From the NCBI GenBank assembly GCA_945862455.1, contig CAMAXU010000012.1, positions 1 through 49,288 of the forward strand: a DNA stretch of 49,288 nt. Reading direction: 5' to 3'. Position 1 is the stretch's first letter. The number at the start of each line of letters is the position of its first letter. Below are positions 17,988 through 25,788 of the stretch, piece by piece. This DNA is from Rickettsia typhi. GTDB lineage: Bacteria; Pseudomonadota; Alphaproteobacteria; Rickettsiales; UBA1997. The notes under the pieces are model-generated. The model was not told where the DNA came from. It did no database searches and saw nothing but the letters and a program-made list of their open reading frames with translations. The translations under genes and the position numbers were made by a program.

Positions 17988-18064
17988 GGGATCATAGCTC
18001 AGTTGGTTAGAGCAGGATGCTCATAACGTCTTGGTCATAGGTTCGAGTCCTATTGATCCCACCA
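17988..18064 (+). tRNA. tRNA with CAT anticodon (elongator Met, or Ile2)
   Basis: 77 nt including an encoded CCA. The acceptor stem is GGGATCA/TGATCCC; the D arm GCTC-AGTTGGTTA-GAGC; the anticodon stem GGATG/CGTCT with loop CTCATAA; the T arm ATAGG-TTCGAGT-CCTAT; the discriminator A, then CCA. G1-C72 is paired, which argues against initiator tRNA. A CAT anticodon can also mark tRNA-Ile2, where lysidine modification changes reading; elongator Met and Ile2 cannot be separated safely by eye. Confidence 0.93.
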
Positions 18065-18065
18065 T

Positions 18066-18098
18066 CCGCTTTCGCTCGCAAGAGCGCAAGCGGGCTTT
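18066..18098 (+). terminator. Hairpin after the tRNA gene
   Basis: CCGCTT-T-CGCTC, loop GCAA (a GNRA tetraloop), GAGCG-C-AAGCGG, then GCTTT. A strong GC-rich stem two bases after the CCA end is a likely tRNA terminator or processing boundary. The T-run is short. Confidence 0.6.
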
Positions 18099-18232
18099 AC
18101 ATAAAATTCGATGTATATTCGAGTTTTTCGGTTGCGGTTTCTCCTTAAAAAGAGATTCCTGTTGGCCACATGGTTCTTAGGTCAAGGCTTTCTACCTCTG
18201 AATCTGCTTATTAATCTTAATTGAGAAAAACG

Positions 18233-18436
18233 ATGCCAAAAATGAAAACAAACAGTGGAGCCAAGAAGCGATTCAAGGTCACTGGGACTGGGAAAGTTGT
18301 CCACAAACAAGCCGGAAAGAGACACAATCTCGGCAAAAAAAGTCAAAGTCGTATCAGAAAATTGCGCAAAGGTGCAGTTCTTTCTGAAGGTCATTCAGCG
18401 AGCTTATTGGCTCACAAATTGCCATACGGTCTATAA
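18233..18436 (+). CDS. rpmI: 50S ribosomal protein L35
   Basis: 67 residues, highly basic. [20 protein letters not shown] is the diagnostic L35 N-terminus, so the ATG at 18233 is the start rather than the TTG at 18221. It is followed 157 bp later by rplT, the usual partner. infC, which normally precedes the pair, is absent; a tRNA sits there instead. The roughly 130-bp leader between the tRNA hairpin and rpmI could hold a regulatory structure, but I see no convincing one. Confidence 0.96.
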   Translation: MPKMKTNSGAKKRFKVTGTGKVVHKQAGKRHNLGKKSQSRIRKLRKGAVLSEGHSASLLAHKLPYGL

Positions 18437-18593
18437 TCCCAAATCCAGTGCCAACATCCCAACCCAAAGTCATTTTGAGTATAAAGGTGCCCCAAAAAGT
18501 AATTCGAGGCACTCCGTCATCGCGCTAGCGTGACCCCTCCCTTAAAAAGGGAGATGGAGGGATGAATTTAAATAATTTTTTTCGGAGAAAAAA

Positions 18594-18953
18594 ATGAGTC
18601 GTGTAAAAAGAGGTGTCACTAAAAAGGCTAGACACAAAAAGATTTTAAAACTTGCTAAAGGATATCGCGGTCGTGCGAAGAATTGTTTTAGAATTGCAAT
18701 CGAAAAAGTCGAAAAAGCGCTGCGTTACGCTTATCGCGATCGTAGAGTTAAAAAACGTGACTTCCGCGCATTGTGGATTCAGCGTATCAACGCAGCAACC
18801 AGAACTCATGGGCTAGTTTACTCTAAATTCATCAGCGGTCTAAAAGCTGCTAACATCGATTTGGACCGCAAAGTTCTTTCTGACCTTGCAACTCGCGAGC
18901 CAGAAACTTTCGCAAAAATCGTTGAAAAAGCTAAAAACGCTTTGAAAGCTTAA
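18594..18953 (+). CDS. rplT: 50S ribosomal protein L20
   Basis: 119 residues, standard size. [54 protein letters not shown] and [20 protein letters not shown] are classic L20 segments. L20 binds 23S rRNA early in assembly and in many bacteria represses its own operon. GGAG precedes the start. The 157-bp gap after rpmI contains a hairpin CTCCCTT-AAA-AAGGGAG near 18535-18552. Confidence 0.97.
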   Translation: MSRVKRGVTKKARHKKILKLAKGYRGRAKNCFRIAIEKVEKALRYAYRDRRVKKRDFRALWIQRINAATRTHGLVYSKFISGLKAANIDLDRKVLSDLATREPETFAKIVEKAKNALKA

Positions 18954-18960
18954 TATTTTA

Positions 18961-18988
18961 AGGGCGGGAATTAAAACCCGTCCTTTTA
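18961..18988 (+). terminator. Intrinsic terminator after rplT
   Basis: GGGCGGG (18962-18968), 8-nt loop, CCCGTCC (18977-18983), then TTTT. A compact GC stem eight bases after the stop codon ends the rpmI-rplT transcript. Confidence 0.8.
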
Positions 18989-18999
18989 ATTTCCTCTTT

Positions 19000-19458
19000 A
19001 TGAAAATTTACAACGCGTTAATCAAAAAAAATAAAGAAGGAAAAATCGAGGATGTAATCCTGTTAAAAGAAGGTTTTTCATTCTTTGCCTTTTTATTTAG
19101 CGGCCTGTGGTTTTTATATCACAAAATGTGGAGCGAATTTTTAGCTATTTTGCTGGTTAATTTTTTAATCGCTTACATGGGAAATTTTCTTCCCATAATT
19201 GATAAAATTTTACTCGAAATTTCTTTCATTTTCTTAGTCGCACTCAATGCCAATTACTGGCTTTGCGAACATTTAAAGAAAAAAGATTATAATTTTATCG
19301 GTCTAGTTTTCGGTCATGATAAAACTCACGCTAAATTACGTTTCCTTAAAAATTTGAAAGCCGATTCACATCCTGAATTTGACTGTTCAATTACAAATCC
19401 AAAACTTCACCGCAAAATGTTGAAATTACAAAAATCGAAAACCCCAGTTGTTGCATGA
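19000..19458 (+). CDS. DUF2628 membrane protein
   Basis: 152 residues. MKIYNALIKKN and KEGFSFFAFLFSGLWFLYHKMW match the DUF2628 pattern (a conserved segment followed by two or three helices at about 26-95). Function is unknown. In many alphaproteobacteria a DUF2628 gene lies inside the histidine operon immediately before hisH, the same arrangement as here. Its stop overlaps the hisH start (ATGA), indicating coupling. Confidence 0.8.
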   Translation: MKIYNALIKKNKEGKIEDVILLKEGFSFFAFLFSGLWFLYHKMWSEFLAILLVNFLIAYMGNFLPIIDKILLEISFIFLVALNANYWLCEHLKKKDYNFIGLVFGHDKTHAKLRFLKNLKADSHPEFDCSITNPKLHRKMLKLQKSKTPVVA

Positions 19459-20084
19459 AAACAGTGATAATTGATTATGGATCGGGAAATGTTGAATCGG
19501 TTTTGAATGCCCTAAGTTTTGTTAAAAATAACGAAAATTTTTTAGTCTCAAATAAGCCTTCCGACATCCGCGCCGCAAATCATTTGATCCTTCCCGGAGT
19601 TGGTGCTTTTGGTGATTGTGTGGATGGCTTAAAATCAGTTGAAGGGCTTCTGCCCGAAATTAGAAAACAAGTTTTAATTGAGAAAAAACCATTTCTTGGA
19701 ATTTGCGTTGGCATGCAAGTTTTGGCCTCAATTGGTTATGAAAATGGCGAACATCAGGGCTTGGGATTTATCAATGGCAAAGTTGAAAAAATCACCACAC
19801 AAGAAGGCTTAAAAATTCCTCATATGGGTTGGAATGAAATCATGTTAAAACCAACCAAACATCCGGCTTTAAAAGATGTAAAAAATGGCGAACATTTTTA
19901 TTTTGCCAATTCTTACCATTTCATTTGCCAAAATGAAAACAACGTATTGGCGCAGCTAGAATATGGCTCCAAGCTTAATGCAATTGTTGCAAAAGAAAAT
20001 ATTTTAGGTATTCAATTTCATCCCGAAAAAAGTGGTGAAGCTGGGCTTTTAATATTGAAAAACTTCCTGAACTGGCGACCATAA
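19455..20084 (+). CDS. hisH: Imidazole glycerol phosphate synthase glutaminase subunit HisH
   Basis: 209 residues of the class I glutamine amidotransferase fold. IIDYGSGNVESVLNAL and LPGVGAFGDC are HisH-specific. The nucleophile Cys lies in FLGICVGMQ, and the catalytic His and Glu in GIQFHPEKSG. HisH supplies ammonia to HisF in histidine synthesis. No hisF, hisA or other his gene is in the window, although the DUF2628-hisH order of the ancestral operon is kept. Either the rest is elsewhere or this copy works alone or with another partner. Confidence 0.93.
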   Translation: MKTVIIDYGSGNVESVLNALSFVKNNENFLVSNKPSDIRAANHLILPGVGAFGDCVDGLKSVEGLLPEIRKQVLIEKKPFLGICVGMQVLASIGYENGEHQGLGFINGKVEKITTQEGLKIPHMGWNEIMLKPTKHPALKDVKNGEHFYFANSYHFICQNENNVLAQLEYGSKLNAIVAKENILGIQFHPEKSGEAGLLILKNFLNWRP

Positions 20085-20095
20085 ATCAAGATCAG

Positions 20096-21106
20096 ATGAA
20101 AATCTCGCGCTTCATGTCGGAAGCATTATTCCATCCGCAAACTGGCTATTACCGCACTAAAAATCCTATCGGAAAAAATTCTGATTTCATCACCGCGCCA
20201 GAAATTTCTCAAGTTTTTGGCGAGCTTTTGGCGGTTTATTTATTGCATGTTGCAAGTGCGAAAAAAACCAAAATTGCGCTGGTTGAAATGGGAGCGGGAA
20301 AAGGCACTTTATTTTGCGATATTTTAACCGCGATAAAAAAGCTCTCCGATAAAAAAATTCCGCAAGCTGTTGATTTTCTTGAGCGCACAGCTTTTCATAT
20401 TATTGAAATCAACGAAGTTTTGCAAAAAATTCAAAAAGAAAATCTGCAAAAATTTCAGGTAAAATGGCATCAAAAATTTGAAGAATTACAGCTTGCGCCC
20501 GAGCAAGAAATTTTCTTCATTACCAATGAACTTTTCGACTGTTTTCCAATCGATCAATTTGTACATACAGAAATTGGTTGGCGCGAAAGAATTATTAACA
20601 ACAAAAATTTCGCACTCGCTCCTTTTGATCGAGAAATACATGATTTTGTCGAAAAAGAAATCGCAACTCTCGCGCCAATTGGCGCGGTTTTTGAATATAG
20701 TTTTGAAGCTCGAAATTTTATGACGCAACTTTGTCAAGCTTTGAATAGACAAGGTGGAATTGCCATCAACATTGATTACGGTTATATCAAAAATGAATTT
20801 GCCAACACGCTGCAAGCTATAAAAAATCATCAAAAATGCGATGTTTTAGAAACGCCCAGCGAAGCTGATATTACGGCATTAGTTGATTTTTCTGCCTTAG
20901 AAAAAATCGCCAAAAATTCGGCTTTAAACACTTCATTAATTTCGCAAGCGCAGTTTTTACAAAGCTTGGGAATTGAAGAAAGGCGACAAGCGCTTTTGGC
21001 TAATAAATCGCCAGAAAATCAAGAAAAAATAAACTTAGCAATTGACCGTTTGATTGATTCAAGTCAAATGGGCGATCTGTTCAAATGCCTCATTGTTTGG
21101 AAATAA
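20096..21106 (+). CDS. MidA/NDUFAF7-family SAM-dependent methyltransferase
   Basis: 336 residues. [18 protein letters not shown], the [19 protein letters not shown] segment, the SAM-binding [12 protein letters not shown] and [16 protein letters not shown] are conserved in the NDUFAF7/MidA family. The mitochondrial member dimethylates an arginine of the 49-kDa complex I subunit during assembly. The presence of nuoF at 5193 fits that role here. It begins 11 bp after hisH and is followed two bases later by bioB, so the genes share a transcript. Confidence 0.88.
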   Translation: MKISRFMSEALFHPQTGYYRTKNPIGKNSDFITAPEISQVFGELLAVYLLHVASAKKTKIALVEMGAGKGTLFCDILTAIKKLSDKKIPQAVDFLERTAFHIIEINEVLQKIQKENLQKFQVKWHQKFEELQLAPEQEIFFITNELFDCFPIDQFVHTEIGWRERIINNKNFALAPFDREIHDFVEKEIATLAPIGAVFEYSFEARNFMTQLCQALNRQGGIAINIDYGYIKNEFANTLQAIKNHQKCDVLETPSEADITALVDFSALEKIAKNSALNTSLISQAQFLQSLGIEERRQALLANKSPENQEKINLAIDRLIDSSQMGDLFKCLIVWK

Positions 21107-21108
21107 TC

Positions 21109-22107
21109 ATGAAAGAAATTAACGAAAATATTAAATCTGAAGAAGTGCTTTCTGCGTCTTACGATTTTAGCTTGCGTCACGATTTTAGCGTTGAAGAAGT
21201 TTTGCAACTTTTTGCTTTGCCGTTTAACGATTTGATTTTTAAGGCGGCAGAAATTCATCGCCAATTTCACGACCAAAATAAAGTTCAAATCAGCACGCTT
21301 TTAAGCATTAAAACTGGCTCTTGTCCCGAAAATTGTAAATATTGTCCGCAGTCAGCGCATTACAACACTGGGCTTGAAAAAGAATCTTTAATGGAAATTA
21401 ATAAAATTTTAGATGCGGCGAAATCAGCTAAAGAAGCAGGCGCTTCAAGGTTTTGCATGGGCGCGGCGTGGAGAAATTTGAACGATCGCGATGTTGATAA
21501 AATTTGCAACATCATTGACGAAGTTAAAAAAACAGGGCTCGAAACCTGTATGACGCTTGGAATGTTAAGTGATTTACAAAGTAAAAAACTCAAAGAAGCG
21601 GGATTGGATTATTATAATCACAACATCGACACTTCGCCGGAATTTTATTCAGAAATTATTACGACTCGCAATTTTGAAGATCGCTTAAACACTTTAAAAA
21701 ATGTGCGCGAAGCCGGATTAAACGTGTGTTCTGGCGGCATTGTTGGTATGGGAGAAAAGTTGGAAGATCGCGCAAAAATGCTTATTATTTTGGCAAATTT
21801 GCCAACGCATCCGCAATCGGTTCCAATTAACATGTTGGTAAAAGTTGCGGGAACTCCGATGGATAAAGTTGAGGAATTAGATCAGTTTGAATTTATCAAA
21901 ACAATTGCCGTTGCGAGAATTTTAATGCCAAAATCAGCGGTTCGTTTATCGGCGGGGCGCGAGAATATGAATGAACAAACGCAGGCTTTGTGTTTTTTGG
22001 CGGGAGCTAATTCAATTTTTTATGGTGAAAAATTATTAACCACGTCAAATCCAGAAATGGAGCGGGATAAAAAATTGCTTGAAAAATTGGGGATTGCTGG
22101 AAGATAA
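21109..22107 (+). CDS. bioB: Biotin synthase
   Basis: About 332 residues from the ATG at 21109, two bases after the midA stop. A frame from 21085 would overlap midA. The radical-SAM cluster motif is [10 protein letters not shown] (Cys-X3-Cys-X2-Cys). [25 protein letters not shown] and [13 protein letters not shown] are BioB signatures, as is RLSAGRENM near the C-terminus with the Arg ligand of the [2Fe-2S] cluster. It inserts sulfur into dethiobiotin. No other bio genes are adjacent. Confidence 0.97.
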   Translation: MKEINENIKSEEVLSASYDFSLRHDFSVEEVLQLFALPFNDLIFKAAEIHRQFHDQNKVQISTLLSIKTGSCPENCKYCPQSAHYNTGLEKESLMEINKILDAAKSAKEAGASRFCMGAAWRNLNDRDVDKICNIIDEVKKTGLETCMTLGMLSDLQSKKLKEAGLDYYNHNIDTSPEFYSEIITTRNFEDRLNTLKNVREAGLNVCSGGIVGMGEKLEDRAKMLIILANLPTHPQSVPINMLVKVAGTPMDKVEELDQFEFIKTIAVARILMPKSAVRLSAGRENMNEQTQALCFLAGANSIFYGEKLLTTSNPEMERDKKLLEKLGIAGR

Positions 22108-22140
22108 TTAGAAAAACACCAACTAAATAAAGCTCAATTT

Positions 22141-22665
22141 ATGACCGATAGAAAATTTCTTCTTACATCAATCCTTACCGCTCTTCTATTGTTAAACACC
22201 GTGTTGCAATTTTGTAATTTTAGGTTTGAAAGGGTTGATTTGCCAAACGTAACAAAAAAATTGGTTATAGATACGATTAAAGGTCAGCTTGCAGTAGATG
22301 CAAAAACCAAAGAAGTAAAAAATTTGGAAAATGTTTTAGATGAGATTTCTTACGCTAATCAACTTGGAAGACTTGATGCAATTTCGTTGCTGATTGCTGG
22401 GTTTGCTCTGATTCTGGGTTTTGGCGCGATTGCGGGGTTTATGCATATCAAAGAAGTTTCTGAAGGGATCGCGGAAAGAGAAACAAAAAGATGGCTTGAT
22501 AGCGAAGAAGGCGGTAAGGCGATCGAAAAAGCAATTGAGAAGCACTCAAAGAGCAGGAGTGAGGCGGACAATAAAAAAGTAAGAGGAAAAGCTAAAGATA
22601 GAGGAAAAAGAGAAGCTACTGTTGATGAAGGTGAGCTTGTACCAGCGACTAAACAAAAAGATTAA
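22141..22665 (+). CDS. Hypothetical two-helix membrane protein linked to ImmA/IrrE peptidase
   Basis: 174 residues, family not recognised. There is a hydrophobic segment at about 7-24 and a second at about 80-102, then a long highly charged tail with Lys/Arg/Glu-rich stretches (RSEADNKKVRGKAKDRGK). The segment between the helices (about 25-78) would lie outside the membrane and the tail inside. It ends 9 bp before the peptidase gene with a good ribosome site (AAGGAG) between, so the two are a unit. Arg codons are mostly AGA/AGG, unlike the CGC/CGT-containing neighbours, hinting at acquisition. Confidence 0.6.
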   Translation: MTDRKFLLTSILTALLLLNTVLQFCNFRFERVDLPNVTKKLVIDTIKGQLAVDAKTKEVKNLENVLDEISYANQLGRLDAISLLIAGFALILGFGAIAGFMHIKEVSEGIAERETKRWLDSEEGGKAIEKAIEKHSKSRSEADNKKVRGKAKDRGKREATVDEGELVPATKQKD

Positions 22666-22674
22666 GGAGTAAAA

Positions 22675-23211
22675 ATGCAATCATTTTTAAAAGAATTATT
22701 AAGAACAATTCCAGTAAACATCGAGAGCCTAATAAGATCTGAAGACATTGCATTGCATAAAAACGCAACCAAAGAAGAAATTGGGCGTGGCATTAACAGG
22801 TCAAGTGGTGTTGAGGCTGACAATATTGGTCAAATTAGAAAAACTGCTGATGGCGGGTATCAAATTTTAATTCTTGGCTCTGACCACTATTACAGAAAAA
22901 GATTTACAATGGCTCATGAACTTGGTCATTACATGCTTCACAAAGATAGGATAGATAGATTGGGGTCAATTGCCGATTCAGAAGACTATCAAGGCATTAA
23001 TGCTAGCGAAGAAAGAGAGGCAAATCTTTTTGCTGTGGAAATTTTAATGCCAGAAGACAAGGTAAGAGAAATTTTCTTAGAAACTATGCGAAATCAAAGT
23101 GATCAGAATCCAAGTGATCAAAAGACATTGGCAATAGAAGAAATGGCAAAAATGTTTCAGGTTTCAAAAGCCTCGATGAGGATAAGATTGCAGTCACTTG
23201 GTCTTATTTAA
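22675..23211 (+). CDS. ImmA/IrrE-family zinc metallopeptidase (DUF955)
   Basis: 178 residues. The zinc motif is HELGHYML inside RFTMAHELGHYMLHK, and the third ligand Glu is in EEREANLFAVEILMP (ExxxxxxFA layout). The C-terminal helices MAKMFQVSKASMRIRLQSLG are normal for the family. ImmA cleaves the phage-type repressor ImmR in mobile elements; other members regulate toxin-antitoxin or stress genes. No Xre-type repressor is next to it; the partner is the membrane protein upstream. Arg codons are nearly all AGA/AGG. The gene ends 31 bp before ridA. Confidence 0.85.
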   Translation: MQSFLKELLRTIPVNIESLIRSEDIALHKNATKEEIGRGINRSSGVEADNIGQIRKTADGGYQILILGSDHYYRKRFTMAHELGHYMLHKDRIDRLGSIADSEDYQGINASEEREANLFAVEILMPEDKVREIFLETMRNQSDQNPSDQKTLAIEEMAKMFQVSKASMRIRLQSLGLI

Positions 23212-23242
23212 TAACTATCCAACAACTAAAAATCGGAGCGAA

Positions 23243-23707
23243 ATGTCAAAAATCGAAGAAAAATTATCAGCGCTTGGAATTATTCTGCCAACTCCAGCAG
23301 CGCCAGTTGCTAACTATGTTGGTTTCGTAAAATCGGGAAATAATGTTTTTATTTCCGGTCAACTTCCGCTTGAAAATGGTAAATTACAATCAATCGGAAA
23401 AGTAGGTTCAGAAATTTCTTTGCAAGAAGCTAAAGACGCTGCGCGTCTTTGTGCCATCAACATTTTAGCTCAATTAAAAGTTGCTTGCGACGGCAACTTG
23501 GAGCGCGTGGTTGGCTGCGTTAAATTAGGAATTTTCGTTAATGGTGATGCTAATTTCAAAGATCATCCAGCAGTTGCCAACGGCGCTTCTGATTTGATGG
23601 TTGAAGTTTTGGGTGATGCTGGCAAACATGCGCGCGCCGCAGTTGGTTCAGGCTCTCTTCCTTTTGGAGTTGCTGTTGAAGTTGATGCAATTTTTGAAAT
23701 TAAATAA
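23243..23707 (+). CDS. RidA (YjgF/UK114) family enamine/imine deaminase
   Basis: 154 residues. I start at the ATG at 23243 with CGGAG before it; the frame from 23198 would overlap the peptidase gene. The longer RidA subgroup is indicated by KLSALGIILPTPAAPVANYV and VFISGQLPLENG, with the C-terminal AVGSGSLPFGVAVEVDAIFE. RidA proteins hydrolyse reactive 2-aminoacrylate-type intermediates released by PLP-dependent dehydratases. The next gene, 7 bp away, encodes just such an enzyme, which supports the assignment. Confidence 0.9.
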   Translation: MSKIEEKLSALGIILPTPAAPVANYVGFVKSGNNVFISGQLPLENGKLQSIGKVGSEISLQEAKDAARLCAINILAQLKVACDGNLERVVGCVKLGIFVNGDANFKDHPAVANGASDLMVEVLGDAGKHARAAVGSGSLPFGVAVEVDAIFEIK

Positions 23708-23714
23708 TTAAAAA

Positions 23715-24680
23715 ATGTCCGACCAAAAAACCACAGAACTCACTTTTAATGATGTTGTGCGTGCACATAATCGTATTCGCGATCACATCGAATATACGGG
23801 AATAATTTCCAATAAAAAACTCGATGAAGAACTTGGAGCTAAGGTTTTTTTTAAGATGGAAGATGTTCAAAAAACCAAGTCTTTCAAGGCTCGCGGCGCA
23901 TTTAGTGCGATTTTGGCCTATCAAGAAGCTCATGGAAAATTGCCCGAAAAAATTGTTGCTCAAAGCTCGGGAAATCACGCTCAGGGCGTTGCTTATGCAG
24001 GAAAAATCCTTGATATTCCGGCTCTGATTTACATGGCAAATAATGTGTCGCTTTTCAAAATCGCGGCTACAAAAATTCTCGGTGCTAAAATTGTGCTTTG
24101 TGAAAAAAGGTCTGAAGCCAATCGTTTGGCAGAAGAAAAACAGAAAGAAGGTTATTTTTTCATTCATCCTTCTGATAATGACGATGTAATTGCAGGTCAA
24201 GGAACGGCAACTTTAGAAGCATTAAATGAAATTGATGAAGTTGATGCAATTTTTGCTCCTTGTGGCGGCGGTGGATTGGTTGTAGGATGTTATCTGGCAT
24301 CGCTCAATCAAACAAAAATCCCTAAAGTTTTTGGATGCGAGCCTTTAAAAGCCAATGATGCGGCGATTTCGCTGCGTGAGGGAAAAATTTTCTCCTTTGA
24401 AGATTCTCCCGAAACCGTTGCTGATGGTGCAAAAACATTATCTATTTCAGCGCGTTGTTTTGAATATTTGAAAAAAACAGCTGGGATTTTGGAAATTCCT
24501 GAAGAGCAAATAATTTATTGGCGCGAAAGAGTAAGAGAGGTTTTAAATCATAAGATTGAATTAACCTCCGCGCTTGCAGTTGCGGGGGTTGCGCAATATA
24601 TGAAAAAAAATCCGCAATTGGAAAATCAGAAATTTTTGGTGATAATTTCTGGTGGCAATTTTAGTGGATATGTTTTTTAG
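23715..24680 (+). CDS. PLP-dependent threonine/serine dehydratase (or serine racemase-like)
   Basis: 321 residues of the fold-type II PLP family. The PLP lysine is in KTKSFKARGA, followed by AQSSGNHAQGVAYAGK, FAPCGGGGLVVGC (phosphate loop) and the C-terminal VIISGGNFSG. There is no C-terminal ACT-like regulatory domain, so it resembles catabolic threonine dehydratase, serine dehydratase or serine racemase more than IlvA. With ridA it forms a natural pair in which RidA clears the enamine product. The stop codon lies two bases before the hairpin element copy 2. Confidence 0.88.
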   Translation: MSDQKTTELTFNDVVRAHNRIRDHIEYTGIISNKKLDEELGAKVFFKMEDVQKTKSFKARGAFSAILAYQEAHGKLPEKIVAQSSGNHAQGVAYAGKILDIPALIYMANNVSLFKIAATKILGAKIVLCEKRSEANRLAEEKQKEGYFFIHPSDNDDVIAGQGTATLEALNEIDEVDAIFAPCGGGGLVVGCYLASLNQTKIPKVFGCEPLKANDAAISLREGKIFSFEDSPETVADGAKTLSISARCFEYLKKTAGILEIPEEQIIYWRERVREVLNHKIELTSALAVAGVAQYMKKNPQLENQKFLVIISGGNFSGYVF

Positions 24681-24682
24681 CT

Positions 24683-24842
24683 ATACCAAATTAACTATCT
24701 CTTGATAGAGTTAACGAAGTATTTTTGAGGAAAAATTGCGACTGGAAATGTAAGCTGTATCAAGTGATACAGCGTCATTTTCTGAGCAAATTTTTACCAA
24801 AAAGACAAAGTTATGGCTATCAAGAGATAGTTAATTTGGTAT
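24683..24842. repeat. ATACC long-hairpin element, copy 2
   Basis: 160 bp in the same orientation as copy 1. The terminal arms ATACCAAATTAACTATCTCT and the inverse at the right end pair perfectly for about 26 bp. It fills the space between convergent genes, starting 2 bp after the dehydratase stop and overlapping the last codons of rlmE. Confidence 0.93.
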
Positions 24843-25541
24843 AGTTCTTTCTTTGGTCTCTTTTGCTAAATGCTCCGCTTTAAATCCTAGAGCCACTAAA
24901 TAAGTCTCCGAAGAATCCTTTCTTGATGAATTGGGCTTAAAATATTTTACCGTAGAAAAGTTTTTTCTAAGTTCTTTTAAAATTTCATCCGAACTTCCGC
25001 CTTGGAAAATTTTGCCAACAAAACATCCGCCATCGGATAAAATTTTCGATGATAAAGCCAGCGCTTCTTCTAAAAGCGCAATAATTCTCATGTGATCTGT
25101 TGTGTGATCTCCAGTTGTATTCGCAGCCATGTCGCTCAACACTATGTCGCATCTTCCGCTTTTATTGTGGGCAATGGTTTTTAGTAAATTAATAATTTTT
25201 TCCGGCGCATCTTCAGCTAAAAAATCTTGTTGAAAAAACATCACGCCGGGAAGCGAATCAATCTCAAGCAAATCCAAAGCTACCACATTTCCATCGCCAA
25301 CTTTTGTAACTGCATATTGGCTCCAACCACCGGGTGCCGCACCTAAATCGACAACAATTTTTCCCTTTTTGAAAATCTTAAATTTTTCATCAACTTCAAT
25401 AATTTTAAAAGCTGCGCGCGAGCGCCAGCCTTCAATCCGCGCCTTTTCAACAAATGGATCGTTGATTTGGCGCAACAGCCATTTTTGAGAAGATTTTTTT
25501 AAGCGTTTGGCTTTTTTTAATTGCTGGAATTTTTGTGGCAC
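24831..25541 (-). CDS. rlmE: 23S rRNA (uridine-2'-O-) methyltransferase RlmE (FtsJ/RrmJ)
   Basis: 236 residues. It methylates U2552 in the A-loop of 23S rRNA during 50S maturation. RSRAAFKIIEVDEKFKIF, the SAM motif VVDLGAAPGGWSQYA, VLSDMAANTTGDHTTDH and GGCFVGKIFQGG are family signatures, including the catalytic K-D-K-E set. The last three residues (Ile-Pro-Asn) and the TAA stop come from the inserted hairpin element, so the original C-terminus was replaced; the core domain ends well before this at VALGFK. The Trm112-like gene is 14 bp upstream. Confidence 0.95.
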   Translation of the reverse strand: MPQKFQQLKKAKRLKKSSQKWLLRQINDPFVEKARIEGWRSRAAFKIIEVDEKFKIFKKGKIVVDLGAAPGGWSQYAVTKVGDGNVVALDLLEIDSLPGVMFFQQDFLAEDAPEKIINLLKTIAHNKSGRCDIVLSDMAANTTGDHTTDHMRIIALLEEALALSSKILSDGGCFVGKIFQGGSSDEILKELRKNFSTVKYFKPNSSRKDSSETYLVALGFKAEHLAKETKERTIPN

Positions 25542-25555
25542 AGTTTTTTTAAAAA

Positions 25556-25729
25556 TTAAATTTTTCTGGCTTTGTCGACCAGCATTACAGGAATATCATC
25601 TTCGATTTTGTAAGCCAGTTTTGATTCATAACAAATTAGCTCGCTATTTTTTTCGTCAAAAAACAATTCACTTTTGCATAAAGGGCAAACCAGAATTTCC
25701 AATAGTTCTTGCGTGATTTGTAAAGACAT
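25556..25729 (-). CDS. Trm112-like zinc-binding protein (UPF0434)
   Basis: 57 residues, starting at ATG 25729 (MSLQITQELLEILVCPLCK). A longer frame from 25819 would extend across the divergent promoter region and is unlikely. The motif CPLCKSEL provides one Cys pair, and a lone Cys in LICYESKLAY follows. IEDDIPVMLVDKAR is the conserved end. Trm112 proteins activate methyltransferases in eukaryotes and archaea. Being 14 bp from the RNA methyltransferase rlmE on the same strand is suggestive, but many genomes show other neighbours. Confidence 0.85.
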   Translation of the reverse strand: MSLQITQELLEILVCPLCKSELFFDEKNSELICYESKLAYKIEDDIPVMLVDKARKI

Positions 25730-25736
25730 AAATTTC

Positions 25737-25771
25737 TTGAAAAGATTTTCGATAAACCTACTTTGCCCCGC
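25737..25771 (+). promoter_or_regulatory. Promoter with GC-rich discriminator for purK
   Basis: TTGAAA (25737-25742), 16 bp, TACTTT (25759-25764), then GCCCCGC. The start of transcription near 25771 leaves only about 18 bp before the purK ATG at 25789. It starts just outside the 5' end of the opposing Trm112-like gene. Confidence 0.7.
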
Positions 25772-25788
25772 TTTCTTTTTTAAATCAA

